The position numbers and the translations under genes are program-made. A stretch of DNA of 64,000 nt from Pedobacter chitinilyticus (GTDB lineage: Bacteria > Bacteroidota > Bacteroidia > Sphingobacteriales > Sphingobacteriaceae). The notes under the pieces were generated by a model, which saw only the letters and a list, made by a program, of their open reading frames with translations, made no database searches and was not told the origin of the DNA. The stretch lies in contig NZ_QMHN01000001.1 of assembly GCF_003313385.1 (NCBI RefSeq), forward strand, positions 743,325 through 807,324, read 5' to 3'. This document shows, piece by piece, positions 34,494 through 44,016 of this stretch; the stretch's first letter is position 1; each line of letters starts with the position of its first letter.

Positions 34494-35666
34494 ATGATCA
34501 TGATGAAAAGCCTGAAACTATTCCTATTATTCACCGCGGTTACTGTTACCGCTGCGTTTGGACAAAATACATTTAAAGCACAAGCCACCACAGTTTTAAA
34601 AGCACAAGTACTTAAGGAAGCAGCTTGGGCCATGAAACAGCAACCTGTTACCGTTACGGCAAGCAGCTCTCCTAAAAGTGCAGGCGGCAAACACGATTTC
34701 TTTTCGGAAGCCGACTATTTTTGGCCAGACCCTAAAAATCCAGAAGGGCCATACATCAACAGAGACGGGATGTCGAATCCCGAAAATTTTGTAGCCCATC
34801 GCTATGCCATGATTCGCTTTAGTGAAATCATTGGTGCATTGGCTTCGGCTTATCAAATTACTGGCGATGAAAAATACGTTAAGCATGCCATTTCGCACCT
34901 AAAAGCATGGTTTGTGAACCAAGAGACTTTAATGAATCCCAATTTAGCTTACGCACAAGCCATCAAAGGCTTATTTACAGGTAGAAGCTGGGGGATTATT
35001 GATTCTATTCATTTGATGGAAGTAGCACAAGGAGTGATCGTGATGGAAAAATCAAAGTCATTGGATAAAGCAACTTTAGCCACCATTAAAAAGTGGTTTT
35101 CGGATTATATCCTGTGGTTAAACACGAACAAGAATGGGATTGCAGAAAAAAATGCGAAGAACAATCATGGAACTTGTTGGGCCATGCAAGTCGCTTCTTT
35201 TGCCAAACTGGTAAATGATCAGCCTATGCTCGATTCGTTGAGATTGCAGTATAAAAACGTGTTTTTGCCTAATCAAATGGCTGATGATGGCAGTTTCCCA
35301 TTGGAGATGAAAAGAACAAAACCTTATGGATATGCTATTTTCAACTTAGATGCGATGACCACTTTATGCCAAATACTGTCAACCCCAAAAGATAATTTAT
35401 GGACCTACGAAACCACTAATGGTAAATCCATTAAAAAAGGACTGGAATTTCTATATCCCTACATTGCAGATAAATCAAAATGGACTTTAAAACCCGATGT
35501 AATGTATTGGGAAAACTGGCCAGTGGCACAGCCATTCCTTTTATTTGGTGCCAACCAGTTTGGTAAACAAGCTTGGTTTAACACTTGGAAAAGTTTAGAT
35601 TTAAAACCAACTAATGCCGAGGTCATCAGAAATTTACCCATCAGACACCCATTAATTTGGTTGTAA
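34494..35666 (+). CDS. Alginate-lyase superfamily polysaccharide lyase (PL38/PL5-like)
   Basis: A secreted (alpha/alpha)-barrel lyase, predicted to cleave uronic-acid-containing chains by beta-elimination and leave unsaturated ends. The signal peptide follows ATGs at 34494, 34500 and 34503, of which the last gives the most compact signal. The family run FSEADYFWPDPKNPEGPYINRDG, the central AKNNHGTCWAMQ (Asn-Asn-His, predicted catalytic) and LEMKRTKPYGYAIFNLDAM match PF05426. The architecture is closer to PL38 (glucuronan/alginate lyases) than to the shorter PL5. The GH88 gene 39 bp downstream fits with product clean-up. Confidence 0.84.
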   Translation: MIMMKSLKLFLLFTAVTVTAAFGQNTFKAQATTVLKAQVLKEAAWAMKQQPVTVTASSSPKSAGGKHDFFSEADYFWPDPKNPEGPYINRDGMSNPENFVAHRYAMIRFSEIIGALASAYQITGDEKYVKHAISHLKAWFVNQETLMNPNLAYAQAIKGLFTGRSWGIIDSIHLMEVAQGVIVMEKSKSLDKATLATIKKWFSDYILWLNTNKNGIAEKNAKNNHGTCWAMQVASFAKLVNDQPMLDSLRLQYKNVFLPNQMADDGSFPLEMKRTKPYGYAIFNLDAMTTLCQILSTPKDNLWTYETTNGKSIKKGLEFLYPYIADKSKWTLKPDVMYWENWPVAQPFLLFGANQFGKQAWFNTWKSLDLKPTNAEVIRNLPIRHPLIWL

Positions 35667-35705
35667 TCCAATAATAGAACTAGGACAAAACAAGTATAAA
35701 CACAT

Positions 35706-36884
35706 ATGAAACTAAAAATTACTGCCGCATTATTGCTTGCCACGTTAGGAGCGCAGGCGCAAAAAATAGATGTTGCTAAGTCGATCAAATCTGCAGAACT
35801 TCAAACCGATATTTTGGTTAAGAATGTAGATTCTGCTAGAAAAATCAAACCTAATCTGGTATCACCTAGAACGGTGGAAAAGGGTCAGTTAAAAATGGTG
35901 ATTTCCAGAGATTGGACCAGTGGCTTCTTTCCAGCCCAATTATGGTATTACTATGAATTTTCGAAAGATAAAAAATGGCTAGAATTGGCGAAAAAATATA
36001 CCGAGGACATCAAGAAAGAACAGTTTAACAAAGGTACGCATGATTTAGGTTTCATGATCTTTTGTCCCTTTGGCAATGGCCTTCGATTAACTGGCGATAC
36101 CGCTTATAAATCTGTCATTATCCAAGCCGCAAAATCTTTGTCGACACGTTTTACGCCAAGTACGGGTGTCATCAGATCATGGGATCATAATGGCGACAAA
36201 TGGAAATATCCAGTAATCATTGATAACATGATGAACCTAGAATTGCTATTTGAGGCCACTAAATTTACAGGCGATTCTTCTTTCTACAAAATTGCCATCA
36301 GCCATGCCGATCATACGATTAAAAACCATTATCGCCCTGATTTCAGCTCATGGCATGTGGTAGATTACGATGTACAGACGGGTAATGTCATTAAAAAAAC
36401 AACCGCACAAGGTTACGCTAACGAATCCTCATGGGCTAGGGGCCAAGCTTGGGGATTATACGGTTACACCATGTCGTATCGCTACACCAAAAAGCCAGCC
36501 TATTTAGCGCAAGCTGATGCCATCGCCAATTACATCCTCACAAATAAAACTACACCTTCGGATGGCGTTCCTTATTGGGACTATAATGACCCAAAAATTC
36601 CTAACGTTTCGAGAGATGCTTCGGCGGCAGCCATTACCGCCTCTGCTTTGTATGAATTGGCTAAATACAGTAAAAATGCCAAACGCTATAAAGCAGCGGC
36701 CGATAAAATCCTTTACAGCTTAAGCACGGCTTATACCAGCAAAATTGGCGATAACTACGGTTTTGTATTGGAGCATAGCACAGGTCATTTGCCTGCAAAC
36801 TCAGAAATTGATGTGCCTATCAACTATGCTGACTATTACTATATTGAAGCCTTATTGAGATACAAAGGGAAGTTTAACTTCTAA
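35706..36884 (+). CDS. GH88 unsaturated glucuronyl hydrolase
   Basis: Removes the 4,5-unsaturated uronic acid left by a lyase, by hydrating its double bond. It is secreted (MKLKITAALLLATLGAQAQ signal). The two catalytic aspartates are D113 in GTHDLGFM and D173 in VIIDNMMNLELL, spaced 60 residues apart as in characterised family members. SSWARGQAWGLYGYTM and the C-terminal DVPINYADYYYIEAL are further GH88 blocks. At 392 aa it is full length. It is the last gene of the PUL and completes the lyase pathway. Confidence 0.93.
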   Translation: MKLKITAALLLATLGAQAQKIDVAKSIKSAELQTDILVKNVDSARKIKPNLVSPRTVEKGQLKMVISRDWTSGFFPAQLWYYYEFSKDKKWLELAKKYTEDIKKEQFNKGTHDLGFMIFCPFGNGLRLTGDTAYKSVIIQAAKSLSTRFTPSTGVIRSWDHNGDKWKYPVIIDNMMNLELLFEATKFTGDSSFYKIAISHADHTIKNHYRPDFSSWHVVDYDVQTGNVIKKTTAQGYANESSWARGQAWGLYGYTMSYRYTKKPAYLAQADAIANYILTNKTTPSDGVPYWDYNDPKIPNVSRDASAAAITASALYELAKYSKNAKRYKAAADKILYSLSTAYTSKIGDNYGFVLEHSTGHLPANSEIDVPINYADYYYIEALLRYKGKFNF

Positions 36885-36995
36885 TAACAACCTCTGGTGG
36901 GTGTTATCACCAACCACGCTTTCTAAGCGATTTAGAACAAATATAAGGCCTCAGTAATTTTAGTTGCTGGGGCCTTACTACTCTCAAAAATACAC

Positions 36996-37003
36996 TACCT
37001 TTG
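36996..37003 (+). promoter_or_regulatory. -7 element for the FUSC gene
   Basis: TACCTTTG lies 9 nt before the ATG at 37013. With a transcription start about 6 nt downstream, the mRNA would be nearly leaderless. It overlaps the alternative TTG start at 37001, arguing against that start. Confidence 0.55.
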
Positions 37004-37012
37004 CAGCCGCAA

Positions 37013-39040
37013 ATGAGTAGTAAATCAAAAAAGCATTTCTCCGCCATTATTCGGCTCTTTAAAAGTGAGTACAGTGTTGATGCGCTGCGCAATACCATAG
37101 CCGTAATCCTCCCAATTATTTACTTCTTTTATTTAGGATGGCCCACCACGGCCATTGGTATTGGCATAGGTGCACTCATGATTTGCATGACCGATTTACC
37201 TGGTAACCGTAGCGATAAAATCAAGGCCGCTTGGATCACTAACCTCATTTTTACTTTCGTAGCAACCATTACCGCTTGGAGCGCCAGCGTGCCAGCCCTA
37301 ATGATGCTGACCGTTGTACTGATCACCTTCATGTTAACCATGCTAGGCATTGTAGGCCAACGCATGAACGCCATCGGTTTAATGGGCATTATTTTAGCCA
37401 CCTTTACCATTGGTCTTAAACCTGCAAACCCATTATTGTATGGTAATTATATCTTCCTAGGCGGCTTGTGGTACTCGCTGATTAGCCTTTCCCAAATTTG
37501 GATTTTCCCATACCGTTCCCTACGTAGGGCCATCAAACAAACTGAAAGGGATACGGCTGCATTATTGAAACTAAGAGCAAAAGGCTATGACCCTGAATTT
37601 AGTCTATCGGGTTTTAACCAAAGCAATATGCGCTTACACCTAAAACTGGCCAACCAGCATGAGCTAATTAGGCAGCTATTATTGAGCGATGAAAGAGCGA
37701 TGCGTGAAGTGAGTGTCAAAGGAAAGTTTTTTTTAGAGAAATCAACCAACCTTATCGACCTTTACGAACAAGTAAGTGCTGTACATTACGATTATCCATA
37801 CCTCCGTAATCAATTCGTATCCACAGGAGTTTTGCCGCTTATTCAAAGCAGCATTGAAGTTTTGGCAAAATTGCTTACTCATCCCAACAGTGATGCCTTA
37901 AGCAAATTTGAGAGTTTACGTTTGCAACTGCTTCAAAAAGTGGAAGAGCTAGATAGCGAAAAAGCAAGTTTACTGCAACAAATCTTGACCAATATCGATG
38001 AAATCAGCGCTTTAATTGCTGCCATTCATCAGCCAAATATTACTATATCATCAAACGAAGAAGAAGTTCGCGTTCGGGATTTTTTAACACCAGCTCCCAT
38101 ACAAGCCAATGCCATTAAGCAGCATTTTTCAATGCAGTCGCCTGTATTTCGTTTCTCTTTACGACTATCAACCCTGTGTTTAATTGCATTATTGCTTATT
38201 ACCTGGCTTTCCGACGAACATTATAGTTATTGGCTGCTATTAACCATGGTTATTGTGAGTAGGCCAAGTTATGGACAAACCGTGAAACGTAATGCAGAGC
38301 GTTTTGGTGGAACTGTTATTGGATTATCAATAGGCTGGCTGGTCATTAATAGCGTTGGCACTCCTTGGCAATTATGCATAAGCGTGATAGGGCTCTTCAT
38401 TTTCTTTGCCTTTAATCGCTCAGCTTATAGCATTAGTGTTATCGGCATTACGCTTTCCGTTATTCTTTGTTTAAATGTTTACGAAGGAAATTTATGGCAA
38501 CTCGTCTCAGATAGGGTCTTATTTACCGTTTTAGGCATCGCCTTGTGTTTAGCTGCCACCTTTTTGTTTCCTATTTGGAATGCCCCTAGGTTAAGTGTGT
38601 TACTCACCGAAGTTTTAAAAGCAAACCACTTATACCTTCAATCAGCGCTAGAACTAAAGCCACATCATCTTACTTCCATTCATCAAACCCGTTTAGCTCG
38701 TAAATTAAGTCATCAGCGTTTGTCAATGCTGAGCGAAGCCATAAAAGCTGCACACAATGAGCCTTTCCGTAAAAAGTTAAACTGGCCATTAATTAACCGT
38801 TTACAACTTTTAAATTATCAATTAAACGTGCTAATTGCCACTTTGGCTTCCATGCAAAAGCAAAGTAAATCGTTATTGACCCTTAATGAGATAAAGCAAA
38901 TTAACGAACACCTGAAAAATTCTTTAACACAGGCAGAAACACTGGATTTACATCGTCAATTTGTACTTCCATCATGGGGAAGTCGTCCATTAAATTTAGT
39001 AGAGGTTTCTACTCATCTGAGCAAACTCATCAAACCTTAA
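37013..39040 (+). CDS. FUSC family membrane transporter (YccS/aromatic acid exporter-like)
   Basis: An inner-membrane protein of 675 aa with two blocks of about six helices each (residues 25-160 and 385-515), separated and followed by cytoplasmic helical regions, as in the fusaric-acid-resistance/YccS/AaeB group. The block GWPTTAIGIGIGALMICMTDLPGNRSDK opens the first half, and YWLLLTMVIVSRPSYGQTVKRNAERFGGTVIG is the diagnostic FUSC motif in the second. The start is ATG 37013, because a TTG start at 37001 would fall on the -7 element. It is a single-gene unit. The substrate is unknown. Confidence 0.88.
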   Translation: MSSKSKKHFSAIIRLFKSEYSVDALRNTIAVILPIIYFFYLGWPTTAIGIGIGALMICMTDLPGNRSDKIKAAWITNLIFTFVATITAWSASVPALMMLTVVLITFMLTMLGIVGQRMNAIGLMGIILATFTIGLKPANPLLYGNYIFLGGLWYSLISLSQIWIFPYRSLRRAIKQTERDTAALLKLRAKGYDPEFSLSGFNQSNMRLHLKLANQHELIRQLLLSDERAMREVSVKGKFFLEKSTNLIDLYEQVSAVHYDYPYLRNQFVSTGVLPLIQSSIEVLAKLLTHPNSDALSKFESLRLQLLQKVEELDSEKASLLQQILTNIDEISALIAAIHQPNITISSNEEEVRVRDFLTPAPIQANAIKQHFSMQSPVFRFSLRLSTLCLIALLLITWLSDEHYSYWLLLTMVIVSRPSYGQTVKRNAERFGGTVIGLSIGWLVINSVGTPWQLCISVIGLFIFFAFNRSAYSISVIGITLSVILCLNVYEGNLWQLVSDRVLFTVLGIALCLAATFLFPIWNAPRLSVLLTEVLKANHLYLQSALELKPHHLTSIHQTRLARKLSHQRLSMLSEAIKAAHNEPFRKKLNWPLINRLQLLNYQLNVLIATLASMQKQSKSLLTLNEIKQINEHLKNSLTQAETLDLHRQFVLPSWGSRPLNLVEVSTHLSKLIKP

Positions 39041-39082
39041 AGTATTTTTTGAAGCAGAGAAATACTACAAAACACAACCGAT

Positions 39083-39180
39083 AGTCCTGCTTTTCGCTAC
39101 AATCTTTTTGTGTCCAAACGCTTAAAATCTATGAGGTTTTTTCCGAGGGCAAAAAGTATTTCCGCTTCAATCAGGGCTAT
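39083..39180. repeat. Long hairpin repeat, AGYCCTGC...ATCAGGGCT family
   Basis: The left arm (39083-39112) starts AGTCCTGC and ends CTTTTTGTG. The right arm (39149-39180) starts GCAAAAAGTATTTCC and ends ATCAGGGCTAT. The arms are imperfectly complementary (CTTTTTG/CAAAAAG, AGYCCTG/CAGGGCT). The same two arms recur at 44209-44361. It occupies most of the 335-bp gap between FUSC and the flavoprotein gene, where no gene is seen. Confidence 0.75.
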
Positions 39181-39344
39181 TTTAGAGCGGTACACCATTA
39201 AAATATAACCGCAAAGAAAAGTATAAGCAACGCTAAGAACGCAAAGGATATCAACATTCTTTGCGTCTCTTTGCGAAAACTTCCAAAACTTCGCGGTAAA
39301 AAAATCAACGCTAACAATTAAACTGATAATCACCATTCATTTTT

Positions 39345-39352
39345 TACTTTTG
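39345..39352 (+). promoter_or_regulatory. -7 element for the BaiN-like gene
   Basis: TACTTTTG matches TAnnTTTG, 23 nt before the ATG at 39376. No TTTG is evident at the -33 position. Confidence 0.5.
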
Positions 39353-39375
39353 CCTTTTAATTTGATACTTCATAA

Positions 39376-40566
39376 ATGGCTTACGATGCGATAATTATTG
39401 GTGCTGGTGCTTGCGGATTAATGTGTGCGGTGCAAGCAGGCTTTTTGGGAAAGAAAGTGATTGTGTTGGAAAAGAATGATAAGCCAGGCGCTAAAATTTT
39501 AATTTCTGGTGGCGGCCGTTGCAATTATACCAACATCGGTGCTACACATGAGCAATTTATCTCTGCCAATGAGCATTTCGTAAAATCAGCCTTTAAACAA
39601 TGGACGGTAGAAGATTCCATCAACTTTTTTGAAACTTACGGTATTTATGGTGCCGAGAAAACCTTGGGTCAACTTTTTCCGGAAGGCAAAAATGCAAAAG
39701 ATGTGGTAAATGTGTTTACATCGCTTTGCGAAGAAATGGGACAGCAAATTTTATGCAATGCAGAAGTTACTTCCATCAACAATAATGACGGAGAATATCA
39801 GGTCAATTACCGCATTAACCAAAAAGAAAAAACCATTGCAGCGCCCAAATTGGTGATTGCTACGGGTGGTTTGCCAATTCCTAAAATGGGAGCCACAGAT
39901 TTTGCGCTGAAATTTGCCAGAAAGCACGCTTTAAATATTGTAGAAACAGCACCAGCTTTGGTGCCTTTAACCATTACGGGTAAAGATGAAGATTGGTTTG
40001 CCCAACTCTCTGGAAATTCGGTTTTTTGCAAGGTGAGTAATGAAGAAGCCAGTTTTGAGGAAAATATCTTGTTTACCCATTGGGGCCTAAGCGGTCCAGC
40101 CATTTTACAAATTTCAAGCTATTGGCGTAGGGGCCAGGAAATAAATATTGACCTCTTGCCGAACGAAAATATTTTACAGATTTTAAGTACTGAACGTCAA
40201 CATAACGGACGCATCCAATTATCTACTTTATTAAATAGGTTTTATACCAAGAAATTCACAGATGCGCTAGGTAAATTTCTGCCCTTAAGTAAAACCATAG
40301 CCGATTTAACCAAGGCCGAAATGGAAGCTTTGGAGCAAACCATCCATTATTTTAAGGTAAAACCTGCTGGTGATAAAGGCTATGATAAAGCCGAAGTGAT
40401 GCGTGGTGGTATTGATACCAACGAACTATCGTCTAAAACCTTAGAAAGCAAAAAACTTATTGGCTGCTATTTTGGTGGCGAATGTGTAGATGTTACAGGT
40501 TGGCTAGGTGGCTATAATTTCCAATGGGCTTGGGCCAGTGGCTACGTGATCGCGCAGTGTATTTAA
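39376..40566 (+). CDS. BaiN/HI0933-family NAD(P)/FAD-dependent oxidoreductase
   Basis: A flavoprotein of the HI0933/YhiN/BaiN group. The N-terminal dinucleotide fold IIGAGACGLMCAVQAG is followed by VLEKNDKPGAKILISGGGRCNYTN, the subgroup signature. ATGGLPIPKMGATD is a second FAD contact. FTHWGLSGPAILQIS and the C-terminal FGGECVDVTGWLGGYNFQWAWASG complete the family. At 396 aa it is full length. BaiN itself acts on bile acids, but most relatives are unassigned, so no substrate is claimed. It is a single gene, convergent with the amidohydrolase. Confidence 0.9.
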   Translation: MAYDAIIIGAGACGLMCAVQAGFLGKKVIVLEKNDKPGAKILISGGGRCNYTNIGATHEQFISANEHFVKSAFKQWTVEDSINFFETYGIYGAEKTLGQLFPEGKNAKDVVNVFTSLCEEMGQQILCNAEVTSINNNDGEYQVNYRINQKEKTIAAPKLVIATGGLPIPKMGATDFALKFARKHALNIVETAPALVPLTITGKDEDWFAQLSGNSVFCKVSNEEASFEENILFTHWGLSGPAILQISSYWRRGQEINIDLLPNENILQILSTERQHNGRIQLSTLLNRFYTKKFTDALGKFLPLSKTIADLTKAEMEALEQTIHYFKVKPAGDKGYDKAEVMRGGIDTNELSSKTLESKKLIGCYFGGECVDVTGWLGGYNFQWAWASGYVIAQCI

Positions 40567-40682
40567 GGTATTTCGACCATAGTGTAGTCCCGAATGCTGG
40601 GGAGATTCTCTGTCATATGAACAAATTAAAACCTTTGCGTTCTTGGCGTAACTCCTATTTTTTCTTTGCGGTTAGGGTTCAT

Positions 40683-40750
40683 CGTCATTTCGACGAAGAA
40701 TGAGGAGAAATCTAACTATTGCTAGATTTCTCACTATGTTCGAAATGACG
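40683..40750. repeat. Hairpin repeat between convergent genes, CGTCATTTCG family
   Basis: Two nested perfect stems: CGTCATTTCG (40683-40692) / CGAAATGACG (40741-40750), and inside it GAGAAATCTA (40705-40714) / TAGATTTCTC (40723-40732). It sits between the converging BaiN-like and amidohydrolase genes and may terminate both. Confidence 0.8.
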
Positions 40751-40764
40751 GACAATGCTAATTT

Positions 40765-43700
40765 CTAATCACAATTTGGAACCGTAAACGTCCACGTTTC
40801 AGCCATTTTATAAGGTAGGGAAAAAGCCACCCCTTTATCCATTTCAAACCACAATTTCGGACGCATTTTCTCTCTGCTGATGGTTTCGTTCATGGTCATG
40901 CTGTCATAAATACGACCGTTAATCATCACATACTTAATCTTCTCCGAATTCCTAATGTCATCCAAAGGATTATCTTCCATAATAATTAAATCAGCAAGCT
41001 TACCAGGCTCTAGGGAACCTAATTCTTTGCCCATTCCTAAATATTCAGCCCCGTTAAGCGTAGCACATTTGATTGCTTTTAATGGATCCATTCCACCTTG
41101 CACCAACATCCAAAGCTCCCAATGCGCACCTAAACCTTGTATCTGTCCATGAGCACCCAAGTTCACTTTAGTGCCACCGTCAGCAATTTGTTTAGTTGCC
41201 TTGGCGACTTCAATGTGTCCATAATCGCCATATTCAGAAGTCGTTCTACGACGGGCACGAGAATCGATAATCGCCCTTGGTGTAAAATTTAACAACCGCT
41301 CGTTTTCCCAAACATTGGTACGGTCATACCAATAGTTTTCGCCCCATTGACCACCGTAGGCCACAATTAAAGTAGGCGTGTAGGCCACATTGGTGTTATT
41401 CCAAAAACTCACTACATCCTTATAAGCAGGCGCTACTGGAATACTGTGTTCAATGCCCGTATGTCCATCAGCAATTTGGGTCATATTGTGGAAAAAGGTA
41501 GAACCACCTTCGGGTACCACTTCCATTTTTAACTGTCGGGCAGCTTCTAAAATCTGCTGACGTTGGTCCCTACGTGGTTGGTTGTATGATTTTACTGAAA
41601 ATGCACCTACAGCTTTCAATCTGCGCAGGTGCGACAAAGCATCATCTAAACTGTTAATGGTTACCTTAAAATCACCATCAGCACCGTAAAGAATAGAACC
41701 TGTTGAATAAACCCTTGGTCCAACCATTCTTCCTGCTTTCAGCATTTCACTTTGACTAAACACCATTTCAGTATTGCTCGAAGGATCGTGCGAAGTAGTA
41801 ACGCCGAAACTCAAATTAGCCAAGTAAGACCAATCCTGTTGTGGACTAATGCCATCAGGACTTGTCCTTAAGTGAGCGTGAACATCCACAATACCTGGCA
41901 TAATGGTTTTGCCCGTTACATCAAGCACTTTAATATCTGCTGGAATAGGCACTTCATCTACTTTGCCAATCGCTTTAATTTTATTGTTTTCAATCAAAAT
42001 GGTACCTTCTTCAATCACTTGGTCACCTTTCATAGAGATGATTCTGGCACCTTTTAAAGCCACTAATCCAGTAGGAGCATCAGTTTTTAATTTCAATCCA
42101 ATAGAAAGTCCAACAGTATCTGGTTCTGGTAGTACTTGTGGAGCCCCTTCAATAAAAGAAAAGGTGTTTTTGATTTCTCTGTTATAGTATTTTTCACCCA
42201 AAGTCCAAAGCAGCTTTTTGCTGTCGGCACTCCAGTGCAAGTAGGTCCCAGCATCTTTGGTCACTCTCGCCAAAGGGATGGATTTATTGCCTGCTGAAAG
42301 GTCTAAAGCAGTTCCAGCGGTAACCATTGGCGTAATGTAGGCATTAAACAGTTCCGTAAAAGCCATCCATTTCCCATCAGGACTTGGACAAAATTGTGTA
42401 GCGTATTGAGAAGTGTAGTGAGTGCGTTCATTGCCACCATTCAAATCCACACTTTTAAAAGCCTTTTTGCCAGCTTCGTAACTTTGATAGAAAATACGGG
42501 TGTCATCGCCATTAAATTGAGGTTTAATGCCATTATCCAATACCAAAGTTTTAGGTCCACCATTGGCCGACATCACGAAAATGCCATTATTTTTGCCATA
42601 AGTTAAGCCCAAAACTTCATTACCAACCCCTTTTCTGAAAACAATTTTATCACCTTTGTTAGCGTAGCTAGGAGAGTAGTAGTAGCCTTTTTCGTCGGTT
42701 AAACTCACAGTTTTACCTGTTTTTAAATCCGTGCGTTTAATGGCTCCTTTAAACTCGTCACTCCAAGTCGTATAAATCACAAACTTTCCATCAGGACTAA
42801 ATTTAGGTTCAAACTCAAAGTCCAAGCCGCTGGTCAACCTTTCTGGTGCACCGTTAGGTAATTCCTTTTTATACAGATAACCAGCGGCATTAAATACCAC
42901 GGTTTTGCCATCGGGCGAAGTGGCCAGTTGCCTAATCATTTTAGCGGTAAACTCATTGGTATACACCTGCTGGTCGAAATGCAAGGCATCCTGTACAGTT
43001 TGGTTGGTGGTTACCTCAAATGGAATATCATTTACGTATAAATTACTAAGCTCCACCTGTCTGATTTTTCCTTTGGCATAAAAGATGATTTTCTTAGCAT
43101 CTGGAGTCCATGCAAAATTTGGATAAACCCCAAAAATGGCCCAAGTTTCTTGTTGGTCTTTTGTAAGGTCATCGTAAATTGGATACTCTTCTCCTGTTTT
43201 CAGGTTTTGGATGTAAAGCACTGATTTCAATCTCACTCGCTTCACATAAGCGATAAACTTGCCATCAGGCGATATTTGTGGACGTACCGAACCGCCTTGG
43301 TCGGCAATCAAATTATTTAATTTTCCAGTATTTAGATCTAACTGACGAATGGCATAAATCAAGCCGTTAGGGTCTTTGCTGTATTGAAAAGATGGACCTG
43401 GAGAAACATCCTCACTAAAATAGAGGTATTTGCCATCAGGTGATACATTCGGTTCGCCAGCATCTTGTTGATCGTTTTTGCGTTTGGTGAGCTGTACACC
43501 ATCGCCACCATAAATGCTGTACATCCACATTTCACCAGCACCTAATGAACGTGATGCCGTAAAATGCTTACGAGCAATGATATAATCGCTATTAGGCATC
43601 CAAGTAGCATTGTTCAACAACCTGAAAGACTCTTTAGTGATTTGTTTTTTGTTGCCGCCTTGTCTATCCATGATCCAGATATTGTCGGCGCCATTTTTAT

Positions 43701-44016
43701 CGCTCGTAAACGAAATATATTTGCCGTTTGGACTAAAACGAGGTTGTACTTCATAAGCAATACCACCACTTAAAAGTTTGGCTGTGCCCCCTGTAATAGG
43801 CATTACGTAGATATCACCCAATAGGTCGAACACAATTTCTTTACCATCAGGACTCACATCCAGATTCATCCAAGTGCCTTCGTTGGTGGTAATACTGAAG
43901 TTTTTGGTAGGACCTTTGTATTTTTCAATGTCCCATTTCGGTGTTTCTTTTTTCTCTTGGGCATAGGTTGAACCCAAGGCGCATAATAATGCTGATGCTA
44001 ATAAATACTTCCTCAT
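40765..44016 (-). CDS. Secreted beta-propeller/amidohydrolase fusion protein
   Basis: A 1083-aa exported protein (signal MRKYLLASALLCALGSTYAQ). Residues 40-640 carry repeated TolB/PD40 beta-propeller blades (SPDGKEIVFDLLGDIYVMP, FSPNGKYISFTSDKNG, NVSPDGKYLYFSED). Residues 690-1060 form an amidohydrolase metal-dependent barrel with GKTIMPGIVDVHAHL (HxH metal site), GVTTSHDPSS, a carboxylatable Lys in AFSVKSYNQP, GHTGIEHSIP and LGAHGQIQG, closing with GSLEPGKLADLIIMEDNPL. It resembles periplasmic prolidase/imidazolonepropionase-like enzymes. The substrate is unknown and could be a cyclic amide or dipeptide. Confidence 0.9.
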   Translation of the reverse strand: MRKYLLASALLCALGSTYAQEKKETPKWDIEKYKGPTKNFSITTNEGTWMNLDVSPDGKEIVFDLLGDIYVMPITGGTAKLLSGGIAYEVQPRFSPNGKYISFTSDKNGADNIWIMDRQGGNKKQITKESFRLLNNATWMPNSDYIIARKHFTASRSLGAGEMWMYSIYGGDGVQLTKRKNDQQDAGEPNVSPDGKYLYFSEDVSPGPSFQYSKDPNGLIYAIRQLDLNTGKLNNLIADQGGSVRPQISPDGKFIAYVKRVRLKSVLYIQNLKTGEEYPIYDDLTKDQQETWAIFGVYPNFAWTPDAKKIIFYAKGKIRQVELSNLYVNDIPFEVTTNQTVQDALHFDQQVYTNEFTAKMIRQLATSPDGKTVVFNAAGYLYKKELPNGAPERLTSGLDFEFEPKFSPDGKFVIYTTWSDEFKGAIKRTDLKTGKTVSLTDEKGYYYSPSYANKGDKIVFRKGVGNEVLGLTYGKNNGIFVMSANGGPKTLVLDNGIKPQFNGDDTRIFYQSYEAGKKAFKSVDLNGGNERTHYTSQYATQFCPSPDGKWMAFTELFNAYITPMVTAGTALDLSAGNKSIPLARVTKDAGTYLHWSADSKKLLWTLGEKYYNREIKNTFSFIEGAPQVLPEPDTVGLSIGLKLKTDAPTGLVALKGARIISMKGDQVIEEGTILIENNKIKAIGKVDEVPIPADIKVLDVTGKTIMPGIVDVHAHLRTSPDGISPQQDWSYLANLSFGVTTSHDPSSNTEMVFSQSEMLKAGRMVGPRVYSTGSILYGADGDFKVTINSLDDALSHLRRLKAVGAFSVKSYNQPRRDQRQQILEAARQLKMEVVPEGGSTFFHNMTQIADGHTGIEHSIPVAPAYKDVVSFWNNTNVAYTPTLIVAYGGQWGENYWYDRTNVWENERLLNFTPRAIIDSRARRRTTSEYGDYGHIEVAKATKQIADGGTKVNLGAHGQIQGLGAHWELWMLVQGGMDPLKAIKCATLNGAEYLGMGKELGSLEPGKLADLIIMEDNPLDDIRNSEKIKYVMINGRIYDSMTMNETISREKMRPKLWFEMDKGVAFSLPYKMAETWTFTVPNCD

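Noticed and set aside
39097..39336. 79-codon minus-strand open frame between FUSC and the flavoprotein gene
   Set aside because: It overlaps the hairpin repeat at 39083-39180 and shows no protein-like composition. It is judged spurious.
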